Shown here: positions 33,737 through 45,389 of the stretch, in pieces
Numbering within the stretch: the first letter of the stretch is position 1
Layout of the letters: each line of letters opens with the position of its first letter
Assembly (NCBI RefSeq): GCF_002250505.1
Contig: NZ_NJGY01000001.1
Coordinates: forward strand, 3,225,230-3,289,229
Reading direction: 5' to 3'
DNA: 64,000 nucleotides
Origin: Janthinobacterium sp. PC23-8
GTDB lineage: Bacteria; Pseudomonadota; Gammaproteobacteria; Burkholderiales; Burkholderiaceae_D
Notes under the pieces: model-generated
What the model was told of the DNA's origin: nothing
What the model saw: only the letters and a program-made list of their open reading frames with translations
Databases searched by the model: none
Made by a program: the position numbers and the translations under genes

Positions 33737-34783
33737 TTACGCCGCAGTTGACACGTTCAGCACGCGGCCTTCTGTGGCACTTTGCAGCGCCAGTTCGATC
33801 AGCCTGATGGTCGCCAGCGCATCTTCGGCGGCCACCGGCGCCGGCTTGCCTTCGCGGATGGCGTCGGCCATGCCCTGGTAGAAATCCTGGTAGCGGCCAG
33901 GCTGCAGGTCCAGATGCTCGCACTGGCCGTCCGGCTGCGTGCCCAGGTGCAGCGCACCGCGCACGCCATCCTCGCCCCAGCCCGGCTGGCCCGGACGACC
34001 GCCCGCGCGCAAGGCGTCTTCCTGCGGATCGAGGCCGAATTTCACGAAGCTGCCCTGGTCCCCATGCACGGCAAAGCGTGCCGTCGGCGCCTTGACCAGA
34101 CAGCCCGCTTGCAGCACCACGCGCAGGCGCTCGTAATACAGGACGATATGCAGGTAGTCGACTGCCTGCGCGCCATCGCGCTGCAGATCGATATCGGCAT
34201 ACAGTTTTTTCGGCATGCCGAACAGTTGCAGCGCCTGGTCCAGCATATGCGGCCCCAGGTCGTACAGCAGGCCACCGCCGGGCGCGGCGGACTCGCGCCA
34301 GCGCTGGCGGATCTCGGGACGGAAACGGTCGAAATGCGATTCAACACTGGTGATGCGGCCCAGGGTACCTTGCGCCAGCAGCGCTTTCAAGGTGAGAAAG
34401 TCGCCATCCCAGCGGCGGTTGTGATACACGCTGAGCACCAGCTTGCGTTCTTTGGCCAGGGCTATCAGCGTCTGCGCCTCAATGCAGGTAATGGTGAACG
34501 GCTTGTCGACCACCACATGTTTGCCCGCCTGCAGGGCCGCCTGCGCCAGGCTGAAATGCGCCTCGTTGGGCGCGGCGATCACCACCAGTTCGATGGAATC
34601 ATCGGCAAACAGCTGTGCCGGATCGGCATATACCGTCGCTTCCGGCCAGTCCTTGTGCACAAGCTCCGGCTTGCTGGACGCGACAGCCGTCAGTGCCAAT
34701 GCATTGACGGTGGCCAGGACGGGAGCGTGGAAGGTAGAGCCGGCAAAGCCGTAGCCCACCAGGCCGGTTTTGATTTTGTTCAT
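33737..34783 (-). CDS. Gfo/Idh/MocA family oxidoreductase
   Basis: The 348-residue protein has the NAD(P)-binding start KTGLVGYGFAGSTFHAPVLA, the motif VVDKPFTITCIEAQTLI with the EKP-like Lys, and the C-terminal sugar-binding fold (GGLLYDLGPHMLDQALQLFG). YdgJ-type members of this family oxidise inositols or other polyols. The ATG at 34783 gives the standard N-terminus; extension to 34819 does not. It stands alone between the exported protein (convergent) and gatB (same strand, about 100 bases upstream). The substrate is unknown. Confidence 0.85.
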   Translation of the reverse strand: MNKIKTGLVGYGFAGSTFHAPVLATVNALALTAVASSKPELVHKDWPEATVYADPAQLFADDSIELVVIAAPNEAHFSLAQAALQAGKHVVVDKPFTITCIEAQTLIALAKERKLVLSVYHNRRWDGDFLTLKALLAQGTLGRITSVESHFDRFRPEIRQRWRESAAPGGGLLYDLGPHMLDQALQLFGMPKKLYADIDLQRDGAQAVDYLHIVLYYERLRVVLQAGCLVKAPTARFAVHGDQGSFVKFGLDPQEDALRAGGRPGQPGWGEDGVRGALHLGTQPDGQCEHLDLQPGRYQDFYQGMADAIREGKPAPVAAEDALATIRLIELALQSATEGRVLNVSTAA

Positions 34784-34844
34784 GGCTGATTTACTGTGCG
34801 TGAAAGATGCCATGATCATACCTGCAAGTGCTCCTGCTCCAAAA

Positions 34845-34870
34845 GAAAAGGACGCCGCAGCGTCCTTTTC
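34845..34870 (-). terminator. Terminator after gatB
   Basis: GAAAAGGACG (34845-34854) pairs with CGTCCTTTTC (34861-34870); on the minus strand the stem is followed by TTTTC and further T-rich bases. It lies 17 bases beyond the gatB stop and ends the gatCAB transcript. Confidence 0.75.
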
Positions 34871-34887
34871 ATGGGGAGCTAAGCTGA

Positions 34888-36348
34888 TCAGCCAGCCAGC
34901 TTGGATTTCAGCAGTTCGGTCAGCTGGGCCGGGTTGGCCTTGCCTTTCGAGGCCTTCATGGCCTGGCCGATCAGCGCATTGATGGCCGCTTCCTTGCCGG
35001 CGCGGTACTGCTCGACCGACTTGGCGTTGGCGGCCAGCACTTCGTCGACGATGGCCGCCAGGGCGCCCGTGTCCGAGATCTGTTTCAGGCCCTTGGCGTC
35101 GATGATGGCGTCGACCAGGTTCTCATCGCTGGACTTCGCTTCCCACATGCCTGCGAACACTTCTTTTGCCGCCTTGTTCGAGATCGTGCCGTCGGCGATG
35201 CGTTTCAACATGGCGGCAAGCTGGGCCGGCGACACCGGCGCCGCGTCGAGGTCCACGCCTTCGCGGTTGACGGTCGAGGCGACGTCGCCCATCAGCCAGT
35301 TGGCGGCGGCCTTGGCGTTGTCCTGGCCGGCCTTGTCGACCACGGCAACGAAATAGGTGGCCATCGCTTTCGACTGCGTCAGCACCAGAGCGTCATAGTC
35401 GGGCAGCGCATAGTCGCTGATAAAGCGCTCGCGCATGGCGGCCGGCAGTTCCGGCATGTCGGCTTTCACGCGGGCGATCCACTCGGGCGAGATGACCAGC
35501 GGCGGCAGGTCAGGATCGGGGAAGTAGCGGTAATCCTGGGCGTCTTCCTTGCTGCGCATTTCGCGTGTTTCCTTGCGGTCCGGGTCGTACAGGCGCGTCG
35601 CCTGCACCACCTTGCCGCCGTCTTCGATCAGCTCGATCTGGCGGCGCACTTCGACGTGCACGGCTTCTTCGATAAAGCGGAACGAGTTCAGGTTCTTGAT
35701 TTCGCAGCGGGTGCCGAATTCCTTCTGGCCGACCGGGCGCACCGAGACGTTGACGTCGCAGCGGAACGAGCCTTCCTGCATGTTGCCGTCGCACACACCA
35801 AGCCACATCACCAGCGAGTGCAGCGCCTTGGCGTAGGCCACGGCTTCGGCGGCGCTGCGAATTTCCGGTTCCGAGACGATTTCCAGCAGCGGCGTGCCGG
35901 CGCGGTTCAGATCGATGCCGCTCATGCCGGCGTAATCTTCATGCAGCGACTTGCCGGCGTCTTCTTCCAGGTGGGCGCGCGTCAGGTTGACGGTTTTGGT
36001 AACGAATTGGCCATCCTTTTCGTAGCCGAAGGTCAGGGCGCCGCCAATCACGACCGGGTCTTCGAACTGGCTGATCTGGTAGCCCTTCGGCGAATCGGGG
36101 TAAAAATAGTTCTTGCGCGCGAAGACCGAATGTGGTGCCACGGTGGCGCCCACGGCCAGGCCGAAACGGATGGCGCGCTCGACCGCCTGCTTGTTCATGA
36201 CCGGCAGCACGCCCGGCAGCGCCAGGTCGACCGGGCTGGCCTGGGTGTTGGCCTCGGCGCCGTACTTGATCGGCGAACCGCTGAAAATTTTGGAGTCGGT
36301 CGTGAGCTGCACGTGGTTCTCAAGACCGATGACGACTTCCCATTGCAT
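34888..36348 (-). CDS. gatB: Aspartyl/glutamyl-tRNA amidotransferase subunit B
   Basis: The 486-residue protein shows the GatB pattern: [72 protein letters not shown] and a C-terminal YqeY-like tail ([14 protein letters not shown]). With GatA and GatC it converts Glu-tRNA(Gln) or Asp-tRNA(Asn) to the amide form. It is the last gene of gatC-gatA-gatB, 24 bases after gatA. Confidence 0.96.
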   Translation of the reverse strand: MQWEVVIGLENHVQLTTDSKIFSGSPIKYGAEANTQASPVDLALPGVLPVMNKQAVERAIRFGLAVGATVAPHSVFARKNYFYPDSPKGYQISQFEDPVVIGGALTFGYEKDGQFVTKTVNLTRAHLEEDAGKSLHEDYAGMSGIDLNRAGTPLLEIVSEPEIRSAAEAVAYAKALHSLVMWLGVCDGNMQEGSFRCDVNVSVRPVGQKEFGTRCEIKNLNSFRFIEEAVHVEVRRQIELIEDGGKVVQATRLYDPDRKETREMRSKEDAQDYRYFPDPDLPPLVISPEWIARVKADMPELPAAMRERFISDYALPDYDALVLTQSKAMATYFVAVVDKAGQDNAKAAANWLMGDVASTVNREGVDLDAAPVSPAQLAAMLKRIADGTISNKAAKEVFAGMWEAKSSDENLVDAIIDAKGLKQISDTGALAAIVDEVLAANAKSVEQYRAGKEAAINALIGQAMKASKGKANPAQLTELLKSKLAG

Positions 36349-36372
36349 AGTGTTCTCGCTTCTTTTTATCAG

Positions 36373-37857
36373 TTAAACGCCGGCGGGCGCGCGCGTGTGC
36401 CAGTCCGTCACCAGCTGGTACTGGTGGGCCACGTTCAGCAGCCTGGCCTCGCCAAAGTAGTTGCCGATGATTTGCAGGCCGACCGGGCGCTTGCTGTTTT
36501 TCTCGCCCGCGCCGAAGCCGCAGGGGATCGACATGCCGGGCAGGCCGGCCAGGCTGGTCGACAGGGTGTAGATGTCGGCCAGGTAGTTCGCCACCGGGTC
36601 GTCGGTCTTGTCGCCCAGGTCCCAGGCCACGCTTGGTGCGACCGGTCCCATGATCACGTCGCACACGGCGTTCGGGCCGTTGAGCACCGCTTCGAAGTCC
36701 TGCGCGATCAGGCGGCGGATCTTTTGCGCCTTCAGATAATAGGCGTCGTAATAGCCGTGGCACAGCACATAGGTGCCGACCATGATGCGGCGCTTGACTT
36801 CGGCGCCAAAGCCTTCGGCGCGGCTTTTCTTGTACATGTCCTGCAGGTCCTTGTAGGCACTGGCGCGGTGGCCGTAGCGCACGCCGTCATAGCGCGACAG
36901 GTTGGACGACGCTTCGGCCGGCGCGATCATGTAATAGGCGGGAATCGACAGCGCCGTGTTTGGCAGCGAGATATCGACCAGGGTCGCGCCCAGCTGTTCG
37001 TATTGCGCCAGCGCACCGCGCACGGCCGCGTCCACGTCTGCGGCCAGGCCGTCGCCGAAGTATTCGCGCGGCACGCCGATGCGCAGGCCGCTCAAAGGTT
37101 GAGCGAGCTCGCGCGTAAAGTCTTCCGTCACTCCCCCTTGTTCCGGCGTAAGGCTGGTCGAATCGCGTTCGTCGAAGCCGGCGATCACGTTCAGCAGCAG
37201 TGCGCAGTCTTCGGCGGTTTTCGCCATCGGGCCGCCCTGGTCGAGCGAAGAGGCAAAGGCGATCATGCCGAAGCGCGATACGCGGCCATAGGTGGGCTTG
37301 ATGCCGGTAATGCCGCAAAACGCTGCTGGCTGGCGGATCGAGCCGCCTGTATCGGTACCGGTGGCTACTGGCGCCAGGCGCGCGGCGACGGCGGCGGCCG
37401 AGCCGCCCGACGAGCCGCCCGGCACGGCAGCGGCGTCCCACGGGTTTTTCACAGCGCCGAAGGCCGAGTTCTCGTTGCCCGAGCCCATGGCGAATTCGTC
37501 GCAATTGAGCTTGCCCAGGCTGACCATGCCGGCGGCCAGGCATTTTTCCACCACCGTGGCGTCGAACGGGCTGACGTAGTCGGCCAGCATCATCGAGCCG
37601 GCCGTGGTGCGCCAGCCTTGGGTGACAAACAGATCCTTGTGCGCGATCGGCACGCCCGTCAGGGCGGTGGCGGTGCCGGCGGCGATGCGCGCGTCGGCCG
37701 CTGCGGCCTGTGCCAGGGTCAGCGCACGGTCGACGTGCAGGAAGGCGTTCGAGTCGTCGGCGGCGATGCGGTCGAGGAAATGCGTCGCCAGTGCCACGGC
37801 GGAAATTTCCTTGTTCTGCAAGAGCGCGGACAGTTGTTTGATGGATTTTGTATGCAT
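36373..37857 (-). CDS. gatA: Aspartyl/glutamyl-tRNA amidotransferase subunit A
   Basis: The 494-residue amidase has the Ser-cisSer-Lys triad in context: Lys in [19 protein letters not shown], and the two serines in [18 protein letters not shown] and [17 protein letters not shown]. It releases ammonia from glutamine for use by GatB. It is full length and ends [20 protein letters not shown] near the C-terminus. It follows gatC by about 60 bases on the minus strand. Confidence 0.96.
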   Translation of the reverse strand: MHTKSIKQLSALLQNKEISAVALATHFLDRIAADDSNAFLHVDRALTLAQAAAADARIAAGTATALTGVPIAHKDLFVTQGWRTTAGSMMLADYVSPFDATVVEKCLAAGMVSLGKLNCDEFAMGSGNENSAFGAVKNPWDAAAVPGGSSGGSAAAVAARLAPVATGTDTGGSIRQPAAFCGITGIKPTYGRVSRFGMIAFASSLDQGGPMAKTAEDCALLLNVIAGFDERDSTSLTPEQGGVTEDFTRELAQPLSGLRIGVPREYFGDGLAADVDAAVRGALAQYEQLGATLVDISLPNTALSIPAYYMIAPAEASSNLSRYDGVRYGHRASAYKDLQDMYKKSRAEGFGAEVKRRIMVGTYVLCHGYYDAYYLKAQKIRRLIAQDFEAVLNGPNAVCDVIMGPVAPSVAWDLGDKTDDPVANYLADIYTLSTSLAGLPGMSIPCGFGAGEKNSKRPVGLQIIGNYFGEARLLNVAHQYQLVTDWHTRAPAGV

Positions 37858-37918
37858 GGCGTTTCTATATTGATATTCGACAGGGAGACTAAGGCGGGGC
37901 GCCGCTTTGGCGCGATGC

Positions 37919-38221
37919 TTACTCGATCACCTTGGGGACGAGGTAGAGGCCGTCCTGGACTTTCGGCGCCACCGCCTGGTAGGCCTCGCGGTGATTGCTT
38001 TCCGTGGCCCGGTCTTCGCGCAGGCGCAGCGCAATATTGTCCATATGGGCGGCCAGCGGGTGGCTCAGGGGCGCGACGCCCTCGGTATCGACGGCTTGCA
38101 TTTGTTCTGCCAGCGCAAAAATTTTATTCAATTGTTCCAAAGACGTGGCGGCCTGGTCGTCGGCCATGTCGAGTTGTGCCAAATGGGCAATGCGTTTTAC
38201 ATCGGAGAGTGTCAGGGACAT
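37919..38221 (-). CDS. gatC: Aspartyl/glutamyl-tRNA amidotransferase subunit C
   Basis: The 100-residue protein starts [20 protein letters not shown] and ends with [11 protein letters not shown], the GatC pattern. It wraps around GatA-GatB and stabilises the complex. The ATG at 38221 matches the family; a frame extending to 38368 lacks support. It is the first gene of the minus-strand gat operon and is divergent from mreB. Confidence 0.93.
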   Translation of the reverse strand: MSLTLSDVKRIAHLAQLDMADDQAATSLEQLNKIFALAEQMQAVDTEGVAPLSHPLAAHMDNIALRLREDRATESNHREAYQAVAPKVQDGLYLVPKVIE

Positions 38222-39616
<1,395 letters not shown>

Positions 39617-39719
39617 TCTGACGAAAAGGGCCGGCACATGATACGGCCTGGTTTTGGCACCGGCGTTGGCCCGGCGCCCGCACGTTGGCGCTGCGCGCCT
39701 GGCCTGATTATTGGAAGTC

Positions 39720-40727
39720 ATGGAATACAGTCCTCCGCCACTTTTCAAACAGGGCACCTCCGCCCGCGTCAAGATGATGCTGTTCGCCGGCATTTCGATC
39801 GCCTTGCTGCTGGTCGATTCGCGCATGCACGCGCTGACCGCCGTGCGCCAGGCGGTGGGCACGCTGCTTTACCCGGTGCAGATGGCGGCGCTGGTGCCGC
39901 GCGACGTGGCGCTCGGCGTCGGCACCTATTTTTCCTCGCTGTCGGCGCTGGAAAAACAGGTGCGTGAGCTCAAGCACGAACAGATCGCCTCGGCGCAGAT
40001 ACTGCAGCAGGCGCAGCTCAATATCGTGGAAAACAACCATCTGCGCAAATTGATGGAAGCGCGCGAGCGCGTGCCGGTGAAATCGATGCTGGCCGAAATT
40101 TTGTATGACACGCGCGATTCGGTCACCCGCAAGATCGTGCTTGATCGCGGCATCCAGCACGGCGTGGAGCTGGGCCGGCCCGTGATCGACAACCTCGGCG
40201 TGGTTGGCCAGGTCACGCGCGTGTTCCCGTTTACCTCGGAAGTGACCCTGCTCACCGATGAAGAGCAGGCGATTCCCGTGCAGCTGCTGCGCACCGGCGT
40301 GCGCAGCGTGGCCTACGGGCGCGGCAAGTCCGGCACCCTGGAACTGCGTTTTACGGAGCCGACGGCCGATATCCAGATCGGCGATATCGTGATTACGTCC
40401 GGCCTCGATGGCCTGTACCCGGCCGGCCTGGCCGTGGCGCGCGTGACCCTGGTCGAGCGCAATGCGCACGGCCCGTTCGGCCGCGTGGTGTGCCAGCCGC
40501 TGGCCGGCATCGAGCGCAATACGCAACTGCTGATCCTCACTTCCTCGCCCGACATTGCGCCGCGCCCGCCTGCGGAGGACATCAAGACCGGCCGCAAGAT
40601 CGCCGGCAAGATGGCGCCGATCAAGGATACGCCCAAGCCGACCGACACGCCTGCGGCCACACCCGCCGCGGCGCCGGCCAAGCCTGCAGCCACGCCCGCC
40701 ACCGCGCCGACGGAGACCGCGCGATGA
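39720..40727 (+). CDS. mreC: Rod shape-determining protein MreC
   Basis: The 335-residue protein has a short cytosolic start, one membrane helix (MMLFAGISIALLLVDS), a coiled coil (SALEKQVRELKHEQIASAQI) and the double beta-barrel with RDSVTRKIVLDRGIQHGVEL and GDIVITSGLDGLYPAGLAVA. The C-terminal 45 residues are rich in Pro, Ala and Thr. It links MreB to PBP2 in the periplasm. The mreB-mreC gap is 103 bases. Its stop overlaps the mreD start (ATGA). Confidence 0.93.
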   Translation: MEYSPPPLFKQGTSARVKMMLFAGISIALLLVDSRMHALTAVRQAVGTLLYPVQMAALVPRDVALGVGTYFSSLSALEKQVRELKHEQIASAQILQQAQLNIVENNHLRKLMEARERVPVKSMLAEILYDTRDSVTRKIVLDRGIQHGVELGRPVIDNLGVVGQVTRVFPFTSEVTLLTDEEQAIPVQLLRTGVRSVAYGRGKSGTLELRFTEPTADIQIGDIVITSGLDGLYPAGLAVARVTLVERNAHGPFGRVVCQPLAGIERNTQLLILTSSPDIAPRPPAEDIKTGRKIAGKMAPIKDTPKPTDTPAATPAAAPAKPAATPATAPTETAR

Positions 40728-41236
40728 GCCGTCCGCATTACATCCTGCTGCCGGTCAACCCGCTGTTCATCGCTTTTTCGCTGCTCTGCGCGTTCCTGCT
40801 GAACCTGCTGCCCTGGGGCCATTTCGTCGGCGTGCCCGATTTTGTCGCGCTGGTGCTGGTGTTCTGGGGCATCCACCAGCCGCGCAAGGTCGGCATCGGC
40901 GTGGCTTTTTTCATGGGCCTGATGATGGACGTGCACGATTCGACCCTGTTGGGCGAAAACGCGCTCGCTTATACCGTGCTGTCCTATCTGGCCATCATGA
41001 TGCACCGCCGCGTGCTGTGGTTCCCCGTCATGACGCAGGCGCTGCACGTGCTGCCGCTGCTGCTGCTGACGCAGGCGCTGCAACTGGTGACGCGGCTGAT
41101 CGTCTCGGGCCGCTTCCAGGGCTGGCTCAATTTCGTCGAAAGCTTTCTCGCCGTGCTGCTGTGGCCCCTGATCACCTGGATGCTGCTGGCGCCGCAGCGC
41201 CGCGTCGTGGACCGCGACCATAACCGGCCGATCTGA
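40724..41236 (+). CDS. mreD: Rod shape-determining protein MreD
   Basis: The 170-residue protein is hydrophobic with five to six helices (LFIAFSLLCAFLLNLLPWG; GVAFFMGLMMDVHDSTLLGE is the family block). It completes the MreBCD elongation complex in the inner membrane. The ATG overlaps the mreC stop by four bases, so translation is coupled. mrdA follows 12 bases later. Confidence 0.92.
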   Translation: MSRPHYILLPVNPLFIAFSLLCAFLLNLLPWGHFVGVPDFVALVLVFWGIHQPRKVGIGVAFFMGLMMDVHDSTLLGENALAYTVLSYLAIMMHRRVLWFPVMTQALHVLPLLLLTQALQLVTRLIVSGRFQGWLNFVESFLAVLLWPLITWMLLAPQRRVVDRDHNRPI

Positions 41237-41248
41237 CCCTGACCTGTC

Positions 41249-43216
41249 ATGAATGAACTCAAGAATACCGAGCGCGAACTGCATTTCTTCCGGCTGCGCC
41301 TGACGATACTGGGCGCGCTCGTCTTCGTCTGCTTTTCGCTGCTGCTGGCCCGCTTTATCTGGCTGCAGGTGATCAAGCATGAAGATTACGCCACCAAGGC
41401 CGAGGACAACCGCATCGCGCTGGTGCCGATCGTGCCCACGCGCGGTCTGATCCTGGACCGCAATGGGGTGGTCCTGGCGCGCAATTATTCGGCGTTTACG
41501 CTGGAAATCACGCCGTCCAAGCTCAGCGCCAGCCTCGACTCGGTGATCGACGAACTGGGCACCCTGATCCAGATCGACATCAAGGACCGCCGCCGTTTCA
41601 AGAAGCTGCTGGAAGAGTCAAAAAACTTTGTCAGCGTGCCGCTGCGCACGCGCTTGACCGACGAGGAAGTGGCGCGCTTTTCGGCCCAGCGCTTCCGCTT
41701 TCCTGGCGTCGAAGTACAGGCACGCCTGTTCCGCCAGTATCCGATGGGCGAGGTGGCCTCGCACGTGGTGGGTTTTATCGGTCGCATCAACCGCAGCGAG
41801 GCCAAATCACTGGACGAGGGCGACGACGCCGCCAATTACAATGGCACCGACCATATCGGCAAGGAAGGCCTGGAAAAAAGCTACGAAAAGCAGTTGCACG
41901 GCACCACCGGCTATGAAGAGGTGGAAGTGTCGGCTGGCGGGCGCGCCATGCGCACCCTGTCGCGCACCGCCGCCGTACCGGGCAATAACCTGATCCTGTC
42001 GATCGACATCGAGCTGCAAAAAGTCATGGAAGAGGCCTTCGGCGAATGGCGCGGCGCGGCCGTGGCGATCGACCCGGCCACCGGCGACATCCTGGCCTAT
42101 GTCTCCAAGCCTGGCTACGACCCCAACCTGTTCGTCGACGGCATCGACCAGCAAAGCTGGACTGAACTGAATACCTCGCTGGACCGGCCGATGGTCAACC
42201 GGCCTTTGTCCGGCACCTATGCGCCCGGCTCCACCTTCAAGCCCTTCATGGCGCTGGCCGCGCTGGAACTGGGCAAGCGCACCCCTGGCCAGGCAATTGC
42301 CGATTCCGGTTTCTTCATGTTGGGCGGCCACAAGTTCAGGGACGACAAGGTCGGCGGTCATGGCATGGTCGACATGCACAAGTCCATCGTCGTGTCGTGC
42401 AACACCTATTATTACCAGCTCGGCCGCGACATGGGCATCGACGCCATCCACGACTTCATGAAGCCTTTCGGTTTCGGCCAGCTGACGGGCATCGACCTCA
42501 ATAACGAGAAGCGCGGCGTGCTGCCGTCGACGCAATGGAAGCGCGACCGCTTCAAGACGGCGCAGCAAAAGAAATGGGTAGGCGGCGACACGATTTCGGT
42601 CAGCAATGGCTCGGGCTACAATTCCTATACGCCGCTGCAGATCGCCCATGCGACGGCGGTGCTGGCCAATAACGGCGTGGTGATGAAGCCGCACCTGGTC
42701 AAGATCATCGAAGACGCGGCCTCCGGCGCGCGCACCCTGACGGTGGCCAAGGAGAGCTACCGCATCCCTCTGAAGCAGGAAAACATCGATATCATCAAGC
42801 GCGCCATGGTGGGCGTGACCAGCGAAGCGGGCGGCACGGCCGCGACCATCTTCACCGGCGTGCAGTACACGGTGGGCGGCAAGACCGGTACGGCGCAGGT
42901 GGTGGGCATCAAGAAAAACGAGAAGTACAATGCCAAGCTGCTGGCCGAACGGCTGCGCGACAACGCCTTGTTTACCGCCTTTGCGCCGGCCGACAAGCCG
43001 CGCATCGCGCTGGCCATCGTGGTGGAAAACGCCGGCTTTGGCGCCGGCGTGGCCGCGCCGATCGCGCGCAAGGCGCTCGATTACTACTTGCTGGGCAAGC
43101 GCCCGGGCGAGAAGGACCGCGACACCACCAAGGTGCCGAAGGAAGACGTCGACGAAGTACGCACGCTCGAAGAAATCACGGATGAACAGGCCGGCACGCC
43201 GCCTGCGACGCAATAA
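41249..43216 (+). CDS. mrdA: Penicillin-binding protein 2 (elongasome transpeptidase)
   Basis: The 655-residue class B PBP has one N-terminal membrane helix (LGALVFVCFSLLLARFIWL) and a dimerisation domain. The transpeptidase domain has the three motifs SxxK (GSTFKPFMA, near residue 330), SxN (VVSCNTYYYQLG, near 385) and KTG (VGGKTGTAQVVG, near 545). It crosslinks peptidoglycan during cell elongation with RodA. The C-terminal tail is charged (KDRDTTKVPKEDVDEVRTLE). Confidence 0.95.
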   Translation: MNELKNTERELHFFRLRLTILGALVFVCFSLLLARFIWLQVIKHEDYATKAEDNRIALVPIVPTRGLILDRNGVVLARNYSAFTLEITPSKLSASLDSVIDELGTLIQIDIKDRRRFKKLLEESKNFVSVPLRTRLTDEEVARFSAQRFRFPGVEVQARLFRQYPMGEVASHVVGFIGRINRSEAKSLDEGDDAANYNGTDHIGKEGLEKSYEKQLHGTTGYEEVEVSAGGRAMRTLSRTAAVPGNNLILSIDIELQKVMEEAFGEWRGAAVAIDPATGDILAYVSKPGYDPNLFVDGIDQQSWTELNTSLDRPMVNRPLSGTYAPGSTFKPFMALAALELGKRTPGQAIADSGFFMLGGHKFRDDKVGGHGMVDMHKSIVVSCNTYYYQLGRDMGIDAIHDFMKPFGFGQLTGIDLNNEKRGVLPSTQWKRDRFKTAQQKKWVGGDTISVSNGSGYNSYTPLQIAHATAVLANNGVVMKPHLVKIIEDAASGARTLTVAKESYRIPLKQENIDIIKRAMVGVTSEAGGTAATIFTGVQYTVGGKTGTAQVVGIKKNEKYNAKLLAERLRDNALFTAFAPADKPRIALAIVVENAGFGAGVAAPIARKALDYYLLGKRPGEKDRDTTKVPKEDVDEVRTLEEITDEQAGTPPATQ

Positions 43217-43224
43217 GGAAATAC

Positions 43225-44340
43225 ATGTCCATTAACGAAAGGCGCTCGCTGTGGCGGCGCGCCAAGCCCTACCTGGCGGTGTTCGATCCGCCGCTGATGC
43301 TGATCATCGTGATGCTGCTTTGTACCAGCCTGGTGACCCTGTACTCGGCCAGCATCGGCATCCCGGGCAAGATCGAAGACCACCTGCGCAATATCGTGCT
43401 GTGCTTTTTCGTCATGTGGGTAGCGGCCAATGTCACGCCGCAAATGATGATGCGCGTCGCCGTGCCGGCCTATACGCTGTCGGTGCTGCTGCTGATTGCC
43501 GTGGCCCTGTTCGGCACCATCAAGCTCGGCGCGCGGCGCTGGTTGCACATCGGCGTGATCGATATCCAGCCGTCCGAATTTTTGAAGATCGCCGCACCGT
43601 TGATGCTGGCCTGGTTTTTCCAGCATAATGCCGGTGCGCTGCGCTGGAACTCCTTCGCGGTGGCCGCCGTGCTGCTGCTCGCACCCGTGTACCTGATCGC
43701 GCGCCAGCCCGACCTGGGCACCTCGCTGCTGGTGGTGGCGGCAGGCTTTACCGTGATTTTCCTGGCGGGCCTGTCCTGGAAAGTGCTGGCCGGCCTGCTG
43801 CTGTCGCTGGTGGCCAGCCTGCCCATCGTCTGGTCGCACCTGCATGACTACCAGCGTGACCGCGTGATGATGCTGATCGACCCGACCAAGGACCCGCTGG
43901 GCAAGGGCTTTCACATCATCCAGTCGATCATCGCCATCGGTTCGGGCGGCATGACGGGCAAGGGCTGGACCCACGGTACCCAGGCCCACCTGGAGTTTGT
44001 CCCGGAACGCACCACCGACTTCATTTTTGCCGTGTATTCCGAAGAATTCGGCCTGGCCGGCAACCTGATCCTGATGCTGATGTATTTGCTGCTGGTAGGC
44101 CGCGGCCTGATGATCGCCGCCGGCGCCCCCAGTTTTTTCACTCGCCTGCTGGCAGGAGCGATTACCATGATTTTCTTTACTTACGCCTTCGTCAACATGG
44201 GCATGGTCAGCGGCATCCTGCCGGTGGTCGGCGTGCCCTTGCCCTTCCTTAGCTACGGCGGCACTGCCCTGATTACCCTGGGCGTGGCCAGCGGCATCCT
44301 GATGAGCATACAGCGCCACCGCAAGCTGGTGCAGACCTGA
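43225..44340 (+). CDS. rodA: Rod shape-determining protein RodA (SEDS glycosyltransferase)
   Basis: The 371-residue protein has ten membrane helices and SEDS signatures: KLGARRWLHIGVIDIQPSEF, RQPDLGTSLLVVAAG, FVPERTTDFIFAVYSEEFG and LSYGGTALITLGVASGIL. It polymerises glycan strands for elongation with PBP2 (mrdA), 8 bases upstream. Its stop overlaps the rlpA start (TGATG). Confidence 0.95.
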   Translation: MSINERRSLWRRAKPYLAVFDPPLMLIIVMLLCTSLVTLYSASIGIPGKIEDHLRNIVLCFFVMWVAANVTPQMMMRVAVPAYTLSVLLLIAVALFGTIKLGARRWLHIGVIDIQPSEFLKIAAPLMLAWFFQHNAGALRWNSFAVAAVLLLAPVYLIARQPDLGTSLLVVAAGFTVIFLAGLSWKVLAGLLLSLVASLPIVWSHLHDYQRDRVMMLIDPTKDPLGKGFHIIQSIIAIGSGGMTGKGWTHGTQAHLEFVPERTTDFIFAVYSEEFGLAGNLILMLMYLLLVGRGLMIAAGAPSFFTRLLAGAITMIFFTYAFVNMGMVSGILPVVGVPLPFLSYGGTALITLGVASGILMSIQRHRKLVQT

Positions 44341-45386
44341 TGCGCGCGCCTGTCGATACCCTGTATACGCGTGGCCTGGGCCTGGCTGTGTTGTTGACCC
44401 TGGCTGCCTGCGGCACGACGCCGCAACAGTCCGATAACGTCAAGATGCCGCATGGCGGCAAGGTCAAGATTCCCGTGCGTCAGGATCCCACCCTGCCGGC
44501 CATGCCGGCGGCCGGTTCAGGCCGTGGCGGCTATTACAAGGATGACGGCCCGGGCGACAATCCGCCGTCCAATCTGCGCGACGTGCCCGATGCCGAGGTG
44601 CGCAACGAGCCCTATTCGACGCGCTCGAACCGGCCCTATGTGGTATTCGGCAAGACCTATACGCCGCTTACCGACAACCAGCCATTCACGCAGCGCGGCA
44701 CGGGCACCTGGTATGGCAAGAAATTCCACGGCCAGCGCACCTCGTCGGGCGAAATCTACGATATGTACAAGATGACGGCGGCCCATCCGACCCTGCCGAT
44801 TCCGTCGTATGCGCGCGTGACGAGCATCGACAGCGGCGAGCAGGTGATCGTGCGCATCAATGACCGCGGCCCTTTCCACGCCACGCGCGTGATCGACGTG
44901 TCGTACACGGCGGCGCTCAAACTCGGCTTCCTTGGCAAGGGCAGCCACCAGGTGATCGTCGAGCGCCTGCTGCCGGCCGATATCGACGCCATCCTGGCGG
45001 CGCGCGCGGCGCCGAAACCGGTGCCGAGCGTGATCGCCCGGTCGATCGATACGCCGGCCGGCAGCGAAGCGGAACTGACCGCCGTGGCGCAGCCTGAAAT
45101 CACCAGCATGGCGATGCTCGACGCCACCGTGGCGGCGCCCGCGCCAATGGCGCTGGCCACCGGTTTTTACCTGCAACTGGGCGCCTATTCGCGTCTGGAC
45201 AATGCCGAACAGGGCCGCGCGCAACTGGCGCCGTATGCGCAGACGCTGGGCAAGCTGGACGTGGTGCCGGCCGGAGCGCTGTTCCGCCTGTACGGCGGGC
45301 CGTTCACCAGCCGCGCCGACGCGGCGCGCGCAGCGGCCAGCCTGCCGGCGTCGGCCGGCGTGAAGCCCATCGTGATCGAACGCTAG
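44340..45386 (+). CDS. rlpA: Septal-ring lytic transglycosylase RlpA family protein
   Basis: The 348-residue protein is a lipoprotein (LLTLAACGTTP; lipidated Cys near residue 22). It has a double-psi beta-barrel (about 120-215) with GTGTWYGKKFHGQRTSSGE and NDRGPFHATRVIDVSYTAA, the latter carrying the catalytic Asp. A C-terminal SPOR domain starts at TGFYLQLGAYSRLDNAEQGR. It cleaves peptidoglycan glycan strands stripped of stem peptides. As the last gene of the mre operon it couples wall cleavage to growth. It converges with a second SPOR gene 3 bases away. Confidence 0.92.
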   Translation: MRAPVDTLYTRGLGLAVLLTLAACGTTPQQSDNVKMPHGGKVKIPVRQDPTLPAMPAAGSGRGGYYKDDGPGDNPPSNLRDVPDAEVRNEPYSTRSNRPYVVFGKTYTPLTDNQPFTQRGTGTWYGKKFHGQRTSSGEIYDMYKMTAAHPTLPIPSYARVTSIDSGEQVIVRINDRGPFHATRVIDVSYTAALKLGFLGKGSHQVIVERLLPADIDAILAARAAPKPVPSVIARSIDTPAGSEAELTAVAQPEITSMAMLDATVAAPAPMALATGFYLQLGAYSRLDNAEQGRAQLAPYAQTLGKLDVVPAGALFRLYGGPFTSRADAARAAASLPASAGVKPIVIER

Positions 45387-45389
45387 GGT

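Noticed and set aside
39617-39719. Attenuator between mreB and mreC
   Set aside because: GGCCG (39629-39633) and CGGCC (39644-39648) can pair and a short TTTT follows, but the stem is only 5 bp and the genes are a conserved operon, so a terminator is not supported.
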